Assembly (NCBI RefSeq): GCF_010994275.1
Contig: NZ_WMCD01000017.1
Span: forward strand, 1 to 64,000
Direction of reading: 5' to 3'
Source: Cyclobacterium jeungdonense
Lineage (GTDB): Bacteria > Bacteroidota > Bacteroidia > Cytophagales > Cyclobacteriaceae
Length of the DNA: 64,000 nt
Below are positions 59,254 through 64,000 of the stretch, one piece after another. The notes under the pieces are model-generated. The model was not told the DNA's origin. It ran no database searches and saw only the letters and a program-made list of their open reading frames with translations. The translations under genes and the position numbers were made by a program. Position 1 is the stretch's first letter. Each line of letters opens with the position of its first letter.

Positions 59254-59925
59254 ATGGAAAATTTTAAAGTAAAAATTTTAGATAAAAAACAGGTCACCCA
59301 CGATACCTTTGCTTTTCAGATGGAGAAACCCAAGGGGTATTCTTTTGTTCCCGGACAGGCTACGGAATTAAGCCTGCTGAAAGAAGGTTGGGCTGAGGAG
59401 AAGCGGCCTTTTACCTTTACAAGCCTGCCATCAGACCCTAACCTGGAATTCACCATAAAAACCTACACAGATCACGAGGGAGTGACCAAGCGACTGCGGG
59501 AAGCGGTTCCGGGTGACAGTGTGGAGATTGGCGATGCCTGGGGTGCTATTTCCTATAAAGGAGAAGGAGTGTTCATTGCCGGTGGAGCTGGAATCACTCC
59601 GTTTATCTCTATCTTCCGAGACCTGCGTCAAAAAAATCAAATTGGTAATAACGAACTGATCTTTGCCAATAGGACCAATGACGATATCATTCTGTTTGAA
59701 GAATTGAAATCCATTCTGGGTCATAAATTCCACAATATTATCGAAAAGCAGGCCGATACAGCCTATGACCAGGGTAGGATAGACAAGGCGTATTTAGAGA
59801 AGAAAATCACGAATTTTGAAAATCGTCATTTTTACCTTTGTGGGCCTGAAGGTTTTATGGCCGCAGTGGAAAAGGCACTGGGAGAGCTGGGCGTGAAGCC
59901 CGATTCACTGGTTTTTGAGAAGTAA
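59254..59925 (+). CDS. Ferredoxin/flavodoxin-NADP reductase-like flavoprotein
   Basis: 223 residues from the first ATG after a long non-coding-like extension; the protein starts MENFKVKILDKKQVTHDTFA. FAD-binding barrel (YSFVPGQATELSLLKEGWAE, RPFTFTS as the RxxS-type FAD motif) followed by the NAD-binding half (GVFIAGGAGITPFISIFRDL, NRTNDDIILFEELKSI, FYLCGPEGFMAAVEKAL). It transfers electrons between NAD(P)H and a flavodoxin, ferredoxin or cytochrome. Not linked by operon to neighbours. Followed by a repeat-rich intergenic stretch. Confidence 0.9.
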   Translation: MENFKVKILDKKQVTHDTFAFQMEKPKGYSFVPGQATELSLLKEGWAEEKRPFTFTSLPSDPNLEFTIKTYTDHEGVTKRLREAVPGDSVEIGDAWGAISYKGEGVFIAGGAGITPFISIFRDLRQKNQIGNNELIFANRTNDDIILFEELKSILGHKFHNIIEKQADTAYDQGRIDKAYLEKKITNFENRHFYLCGPEGFMAAVEKALGELGVKPDSLVFEK

Positions 59926-59973
59926 GTAGCAGCTATTTAATGAACCGATTTGTTGGTTGGTGGTTACGTAGAT

Positions 59974-60034
59974 AAATCCCTCCCGACTCTGGTCGGGACA
60001 GGGGCTTGACCATTCGCCGCGGCGGAGGGATTTT
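59974..60034. repeat. REP-like palindromic unit, type CCCTCCCGA
   Basis: AAATCCCTCCCGA and GGTCGGGACAGGGG with a GCCGCGGC centre and GGAGGGATTTT end: nested inverted repeats closed by AAATCCCTCC...GGAGGGATTT. The inner CCCGAnnnnnTCGGGACAGG motif recurs in the insertion of leader cassette copy 1. Confidence 0.7.
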
Positions 60035-60064
60035 GTACGCGTTCGAATGTTCGGTATCCTACAG

Positions 60065-60368
60065 CCTTACCTTTTCGCAGCCCGATTACATTACTCCATT
60101 TCCGCAGTTGTATACATTGGAAAAGCACGAAAAAATCCCCCTTGCCCCCTTGACAAGGGGGAATTGTGCCGTTTGGGTTTACGGTATTTCAAAATCCTCC
60201 CGTACCTTCAGTCCGATTATATTTCCCCATTTCCGCAGTTGTATACATTGGAAAAGCACGAAAAAATCCCCCTTGCCCCTTGATAAGGGGGAATTGTGCC
60301 GTTTGGGTTTACGGTATTTCAAAGTCCTCCCGTTCCTTCAGTTCGATTATATTCCCCAATTTCCGCAG
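60065..60368. repeat. Tandem repeat, period about 130 bp, about 2.3 copies, with internal palindromes
   Basis: Unit anchors TTTCCGCAG occur at about 60100, 60231 and 60361, with TTGTATACATTGGAAAAGCA and GTGCCGTTTGGGTTTACGGT shared between units. Each full unit carries a perfect palindrome (CCCCCTTGACAAGGGGG at 60145-60161; CCCCTTGATAAGGGG at 60276-60290). The palindrome resembles other REP elements in this stretch. Confidence 0.8.
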
Positions 60369-60386
60369 CAAATTACATTTTTAGCA

Positions 60387-60420
60387 AATCCCCCTTTCTC
60401 AAAGGGGGCTGGGGGATTTA
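60387..60420. repeat. REP-like palindromic unit, type CCCCCTTT
   Basis: AAATCCCCCTTT CTC AAAGGGGG then CTGGGGGATTT: stem CCCCCTTT/AAAGGGGG closed by an outer AAATCCCCC/GGGGGATTT pairing. Confidence 0.75.
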
Positions 60421-60530
60421 GGGACGAAAATAGCCCCTTCCTGAAAAAAGCTTACAGATTTAAATTTTATTCATTGTTAGTCCTACCACAAATTTACAGA
60501 AAAAAGTAAGCGTATAAATTGTGTGGTACG

Positions 60531-60567
60531 AAAAAATCCCCCTTACCAAGTGGGCAGGGGGATTTGT
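60531..60567. repeat. REP-like palindromic unit, degenerate copy
   Basis: AAAAAATCCCCCTTACC then AAGTGGGCAGGGGGATTT, related to the other units but with a disrupted inner stem. Confidence 0.6.
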
Positions 60568-60622
60568 GTACGGTTTCAATGCATGGACAAAATCCCAGTT
60601 TCAGAAATTCGTCTTATTCCAA

Positions 60623-61015
60623 TCAGGCCAAAGCGGCAATGACTTTTGCCAGCTTTTCTTTTACTTCCCGGGCCAGGGGCTTGATTTCTTCCTTGCCTAC
60701 CGGGACCATGGCGGCTTCCGGGTCAATGGCCGAAACTTCAAACTTGCCGTTGGGCAGTTGGCGGATACTCACATTGCAAGGCAACATGGCAGTCATGTTG
60801 GGGTCAATGCTCAGAACCTTGTCGGCAAACCCAGGGTTGCACGCACCGAGAATCAGCATCGGAGGATATGCTTTATCCAACTTCTTTTTCATCGTGGCCT
60901 GAATATCAATTTCTGTCAATACCCCAAAGCCCTCTTCCTTCAGTGCAGCGGTTACTTTTTCTTTTACTATATCTATGGAATCTGCTTCCAGTATTTGATC
61001 CATGTGATAACTCAT
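60623..61015 (-). CDS. DUF302 domain protein
   Basis: 130 residues. DUF302 core: DIVKEKVTAALKEEGFGVLT then EIDIQATMKKKLDK, PPMLILGACNPGFADKVLSI, NMTAMLPCNVSIRQLPNGK. No signal peptide, so probably cytoplasmic. The family is structurally known but without a firm function; some members are near heme or thiol metabolism genes. The stop is followed after about 50 bases by the repeat-rich stretch. Confidence 0.9.
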   Translation of the reverse strand: MSYHMDQILEADSIDIVKEKVTAALKEEGFGVLTEIDIQATMKKKLDKAYPPMLILGACNPGFADKVLSIDPNMTAMLPCNVSIRQLPNGKFEVSAIDPEAAMVPVGKEEIKPLAREVKEKLAKVIAALA

Positions 61016-61136
61016 AGTCTACGTTTTTTTTTGGTTGAAATTTAAATTAAAGCTACGCTAATTTCGTACCATTTCCTGTGACCTGGGTCACATGCTACGT
61101 ATGACGAGATAGTCACTGTACAAGGGGCGCGCCTGA

Positions 61137-61781
61137 TTAGGTGATCATGCCCATAATGGCAATAAAATGCAGCACCGTCCCTGCCAATACAAAAAGGTGC
61201 CAGATCGCATGGGCATAGCGCATTTTTTTATTGGTATAAAAAATAACACCGATGGTATAGGCCAATCCTCCCGCTGCAATAAGGATGATGGCGCTTAGTT
61301 GGAGTTGGGCAACCAGCGGCCGGATGAAAAAGACGGCCAGCCAGCCCATGCTCAGGTAGAGGATAAGTGAGAGTTTCGAAAATCGATTGGTATAAAAGAT
61401 TTTAAAAACCAATCCAATCAGGGTAAGTCCCCAGACGATGCCTACATATACCCATCCCGAACTTCCTCCGAGGCCAATTAATAAAAAGGGCGTGTAGGTT
61501 CCGGCAATCAAAAAATAGATACTGATGTGATCGAAGGTTCGCAACAAAGATTTGACAGGTCCTTCGGGAAAAGCATGGTAAAGGGTGGAAAAGGTATACA
61601 TCAGTAAGATGGTGGCCCCGAAAATACTGCAACTGACCACGTGGATCAATGTTCCGTTCAGGACCGAAAAAACGACCAACAGGGCAATGGCCACGATACT
61701 GAACAGAATTCCAAAAAGATGGGTTATGCTATTGGCAAATTCCTCTCTCAGATTTTGGTTTATTTCTTCGTGCCCGGGCAT
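61137..61781 (-). CDS. HlyIII/TrhA-type membrane protein (PAQR family)
   Basis: 214 residues from the ATG giving MPGHEEINQNLREEFANSIT; the longer frame has a weak start. Seven membrane segments with the HlyIII signature: EEFANSITHLFGIL, YTFSTLYHAFPEGPVKSLLR, FDHISIYFLIAGTYTPFLLI and the C-terminal HAIWHLFVLAGTVLHF. The His and Asp residues bind metal in PAQR relatives. Despite the name, a haemolytic role is doubtful; family members are suspected ceramidase-like or membrane-fluidity proteins. Monocistronic. Confidence 0.9.
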   Translation of the reverse strand: MPGHEEINQNLREEFANSITHLFGILFSIVAIALLVVFSVLNGTLIHVVSCSIFGATILLMYTFSTLYHAFPEGPVKSLLRTFDHISIYFLIAGTYTPFLLIGLGGSSGWVYVGIVWGLTLIGLVFKIFYTNRFSKLSLILYLSMGWLAVFFIRPLVAQLQLSAIILIAAGGLAYTIGVIFYTNKKMRYAHAIWHLFVLAGTVLHFIAIMGMIT

Positions 61782-61905
61782 GGAGGTCTGAAATTTGGTT
61801 TGGTTACAAATATCGCGTAGAAAATTAAGGGTAACCAGCAATTCGCTCGGAATTTATGGGCTGCGAACCGAAGGCGTCTCCAGCAGGGGATCTGACTTAG
61901 AAAAG

Positions 61906-61937
61906 AAAAAGGCACCGATTCTCATCGGGGCCTTTCG
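61906..61937. terminator. Terminator-like hairpin
   Basis: AAAGGCACCGAT TCTC ATCGGGGCCTTT: long stem with one mismatch and an A-run on one side, T-run on the other. No adjacent gene ends here on either strand (the HlyIII gene starts about 130 bases away), so what it terminates is unclear. Confidence 0.45.
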
Positions 61938-62101
61938 TAAAAATGTTGCAAGGAGTAATAAAAAAATGGTCGCTGTATTACTTTTCCAAAAGTAGCGGTA
62001 ATAAATTTTTAACCGGAAGATGGGCGGTTAAGGATTCATTATAAAAATCATTCTCAATTAATAATATAATAACATCATCCATGACCGACCGGTACCACTG
62101 G

Positions 62102-62130
62102 TTTTATGTCAGGTATATTTTGTACTTTTG
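62102..62130 (+). promoter_or_regulatory. Bacteroidota-type promoter of rimO
   Basis: TACTTTTG (62123-62130) is a perfect TAnnTTTG box nine bases before the ATG; TTTT at 62102 is a weak -33 match 17 bases upstream. The promoter overlaps the first codons of the longer frame, which supports the ATG start. Confidence 0.5.
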
Positions 62131-62139
62131 CAGGAATTT

Positions 62140-63465
62140 ATGAAAGCAAGAACCTTAAAAAAAGATAAAGTCAATATCATCACCATGGGCTGTTCCAAAA
62201 ACCTGGTGGACTCTGAAGTGCTGTTGAGCCAACTAAAGGGAAATGGTATTGATGCCCGGCATGAGTCCAATGGTCGGGACAATAACATCGTCATCATCAA
62301 TACCTGCGGATTTATTGACAATGCCAAGCAAGAGTCTATCAATACGATCCTGGAATACGCCAGGGCGAAGGACGAGGGGCTTGTAGATAAGGTGTACGTA
62401 ACGGGTTGCCTGTCCCAGCGGTACAAAGATGACCTGGAAGCAGAGATACCCCAGGTAGATGCTTTTTTCGGTACCCGGGAATTGCCGGCTTTGTTGAAGA
62501 AGTTTAAAGCCGATTACAAGCAGGAACTGGTAGGGGAGCGGCTGTTGTCGCATGCTTCCCATTATGCCTATATGAAAATTTCCGAGGGTTGTGACCGTCC
62601 CTGTTCTTTCTGCGCCATTCCATTGATGCGGGGAGGACATGTGTCCCGGCCTATCGAAGAACTGGTGAAGGAGGCACAGCACAAGGCCGCCAACGGTACG
62701 CGGGAGCTGCTGCTGATTGCTCAGGATTCCACCTATTATGGTTTGGACTTGTACAAAAAACGCCGCCTGGCGGATTTGTTGGAAGCACTTTCCGAGGTGG
62801 AGGGAATCGAATGGATCCGACTGCATTATGCCTATCCCACGGGATTTCCCCTGGACATACTCGACGTGATGGCAGCGAAAGAAAATATCTGTAATTACCT
62901 GGACATCCCCTTGCAGCACGGGTCCACTTCTGTACTAAAAACCATGCGAAGGGGCACCACCCGGGAAAAACAGGAAGCCCTGATCCACCAAATCCGGGAA
63001 AGGATACCTGGTATCGCCATCCGAACCACACTGATCACCGGGCATCCCGGAGAAGGAGAGCAGGAATTCGAAGAAATGATGGATTTTGTTCAGCGCATGC
63101 GCTTTGAGCGATTGGGTGTATTTACCTATTCCCATGAAGAGGATACCCATGCCCATAGTCTGGAAGATCATGTGCCGGAAGAAGTAAAACAGGAGCGAGC
63201 TAATCGATTGATGGAAGTTCAGGAACAAATCTCCTTCGAACTGAACCAACAGAAAATTGGCAAAACCTTTAAAGTGCTGATCGATAAAAAAGAAGGCGGC
63301 CACTTTGTGGGCCGGACCGCTTACGATTCGGTGGAGGTGGATAATGAGGTGTTGATAGACGCATCCAGTGGCTATTGTCGCATCGGCGATTTTGTTTCGG
63401 CAAAAATAGTGGATGCTACCGAATTTGATCTGTACGCTGAGGTGATCGCACCAAATGCGAACTAA
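62140..63465 (+). CDS. rimO: Ribosomal protein uS12 methylthiotransferase RimO
   Basis: 441 residues. Radical-SAM methylthiotransferase that modifies Asp-88 of ribosomal protein S12. The N-terminal UPF0004 iron-sulfur cluster is C18 (TMGCSKNLVDSE), C56 (NTCGF) and C90 (VTGC); the radical-SAM cluster is C151, C155 and C158 (GCDRPCSFCAIP). SAM-binding and TRAM domains follow (GGHFVGRTAYDSVEVDNEVL, VDATEFDLYAEV). The MiaB paralogue differs in these blocks, so the RimO assignment is firm. Confidence 0.95.
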   Translation: MKARTLKKDKVNIITMGCSKNLVDSEVLLSQLKGNGIDARHESNGRDNNIVIINTCGFIDNAKQESINTILEYARAKDEGLVDKVYVTGCLSQRYKDDLEAEIPQVDAFFGTRELPALLKKFKADYKQELVGERLLSHASHYAYMKISEGCDRPCSFCAIPLMRGGHVSRPIEELVKEAQHKAANGTRELLLIAQDSTYYGLDLYKKRRLADLLEALSEVEGIEWIRLHYAYPTGFPLDILDVMAAKENICNYLDIPLQHGSTSVLKTMRRGTTREKQEALIHQIRERIPGIAIRTTLITGHPGEGEQEFEEMMDFVQRMRFERLGVFTYSHEEDTHAHSLEDHVPEEVKQERANRLMEVQEQISFELNQQKIGKTFKVLIDKKEGGHFVGRTAYDSVEVDNEVLIDASSGYCRIGDFVSAKIVDATEFDLYAEVIAPNAN

Positions 63466-63490
63466 AAAGATTTTTCGATAAAATATACCT

Positions 63491-64000
63491 ATGCAATTAG
63501 TAGAAGTCAGCACAAAAGCCCATCAAAAGGAATTTATAGAAATGGCGGTGAGGCTGTACCGGGAGGAGAAAAACTGGATTCGACCTCTGGATAAGGACAT
63601 TGAAGACCTGTTTCATCCGGAAACGAATAAATTGTATAAAAGCGGCGGTAAGGCCATCCGTTGGCTATTGCTAGATGATCAGGGACAAACCATTGGCCGC
63701 AATGCCGCCTTTATCAATCCCAAGTGGAAAGAAAAACAGCCCACCGGAGGCATGGGTTTTTTTGAGTGTATTCAAGATAAAGAGGCTGCTTTTTTGCTTT
63801 TTGATGCGGCCAGGGATTGGTTGCAAGCGCAGGGGATGGAGGCCATGGACGGGCCGGTTAATTTTGGGGAGCGGGATAAATGGTGGGGCCTGCTGGTAGA
63901 TGGGTTTTCGCCGCCCAACTACAACATGTATTGGAATTTCGGCTACTACCAGTCGTTTTTTGAAGAGTATGGCTTTCAGGTGTACTTTCGCCAATTTACC
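63491..64000 (+). CDS. GNAT-like N-acetyltransferase superfamily protein, cut by the window
   Basis: 170 codons are visible and the frame is open at the right edge, so the gene is truncated by the window (family members are about 380 residues). Conserved features: EMAVRLYREEKNWIRPLDKD, then FECIQDKEAAFLLFDAARDW, GMEAMDGPVNFGERDKWWGL and NYNMYWNFGYYQSFFEEYGF, a block typical of Bacteroidota GNAT-fold proteins of unknown substrate. It follows rimO by 25 bases, so the two may be co-transcribed. Confidence 0.8.
   Translation, partial: MQLVEVSTKAHQKEFIEMAVRLYREEKNWIRPLDKDIEDLFHPETNKLYKSGGKAIRWLLLDDQGQTIGRNAAFINPKWKEKQPTGGMGFFECIQDKEAAFLLFDAARDWLQAQGMEAMDGPVNFGERDKWWGLLVDGFSPPNYNMYWNFGYYQSFFEEYGFQVYFRQFT

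Larger units (their letters stand above)
59926..60622. other. Repeat-rich intergenic stretch, no gene
   Basis: About 700 bases without a supported gene; the open frames here translate the repeats themselves. It holds at least five palindromic REP-like units and a tandem of about 130-bp units, described separately. Confidence 0.75.
61782..62139. other. Intergenic region with a terminator-like hairpin and the rimO promoter
   Basis: About 360 bases, no supported gene. Holds a strong hairpin (next entry) and a Bacteroidota -7 box for rimO near its right end. A short frame in the first half lacks a recognisable family. Confidence 0.4.

Noticed and set aside
60065..60368. Tandem units suggesting a CRISPR array
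   Set aside because: Units are about 130 bp and contain palindromes, with no short repeats and spacers and no cas genes.
60006..60509. Long forward frames of 167, 78 and 72 codons
   Set aside because: They translate the tandem repeats and REP palindromes, giving repeated peptides without a protein family.
61906..61937. The isolated hairpin as a small RNA
   Set aside because: No promoter or conserved flanks are visible, so I only list it as a terminator-like hairpin.
1..64000. tRNA, rRNA, prophage, intact IS element or CRISPR
   Set aside because: No cloverleaf, transposase frame, terminal inverted repeat with direct repeats, or CRISPR pattern was seen while reading the window; a computational search could still find a diverged element.

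Overview
The window comes from a Bacteroidota chromosome, most likely order Cytophagales (Cyclobacteriaceae-like). The evidence is a SusC/SusD pair, Bacteroidota-type -7 boxes (TAnnTTTG) before several genes, the absence of Shine-Dalgarno motifs, many SPII lipoproteins, two Tat-exported Gfo/Idh/MocA oxidoreductases, and families typical of the group (DUF5777, VF530, TIGR03643/DUF2805, PspC-like proteins). I saw no tRNA, rRNA, CRISPR array, prophage or intact transposon.

Layout. 1-8.4 kb is loosely packed accessory sequence: a BNR_4 secreted protein, a HigB/HigA-type toxin-antitoxin pair, a small beta-barrel protein, a voltage-sensor-type ion channel with an unusual pore sequence, a DUF1801 protein, methionine aminopeptidase, a lipoprotein phosphoesterase and a GDCCVxC protein. 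9-15.2 kb is housekeeping: pdhB, a YfcE-type phosphodiesterase, hisS, a YbaB/EbfC protein, a GT2 glycosyltransferase and a PspC protein, plus a 48-residue basic protein. 15.3-27.1 kb is a tight amino-sugar cluster: TPR lipoprotein, ROK kinase, cupin, two HGSNAT/NagX-like membrane acetyltransferases flanking a GH20-like hexosaminidase, then SusC/SusD. 27.4-31.5 kb holds small conserved genes, an M24B peptidase, a Gre-like protein and a TonB-C protein.

31.7-43 kb is a second carbohydrate region: two Gfo/Idh/MocA proteins, a clan GH-A hydrolase, a truncated sialidase relic, an FG-GAP/VCBS protein, a fucose-isomerase-like enzyme, a sialidase-fold lipoprotein, a DapA/NanA-family aldolase and a sodium:solute symporter. 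43-54 kb has a membrane four-helix sensor-like protein, a TPR histidine kinase, pgi, a TIGR03643 protein beside a photolyase relic, a DegT aminotransferase, an esterase, and a Rieske-YceI-DUF5777 operon. 54-57.5 kb carries an SbtA bicarbonate transporter, a possible degenerate beta-carbonic-anhydrase-like protein, a LysR regulator and a Rossmann oxidoreductase. 57.7-64 kb has an MFS transporter, a flavin reductase, a cluster of REP-like repeats, DUF302, HlyIII, rimO and a partial GNAT protein.

The most unusual signal is a dispersed element of about 95 bp found three times (near 27.3, 36.3 and 59.1 kb, both strands). Each copy sits immediately upstream of the start codon of an unrelated gene. 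Each contains a 24-codon ORF (40 codons in one copy, after an in-frame REP-like insertion) whose stop lies 16-18 nt before the downstream start. The similarity begins at the small ORF's start codon and ends at the downstream start codon. It looks like a mobile or recurrent leader-peptide cassette and I do not know a description of it.
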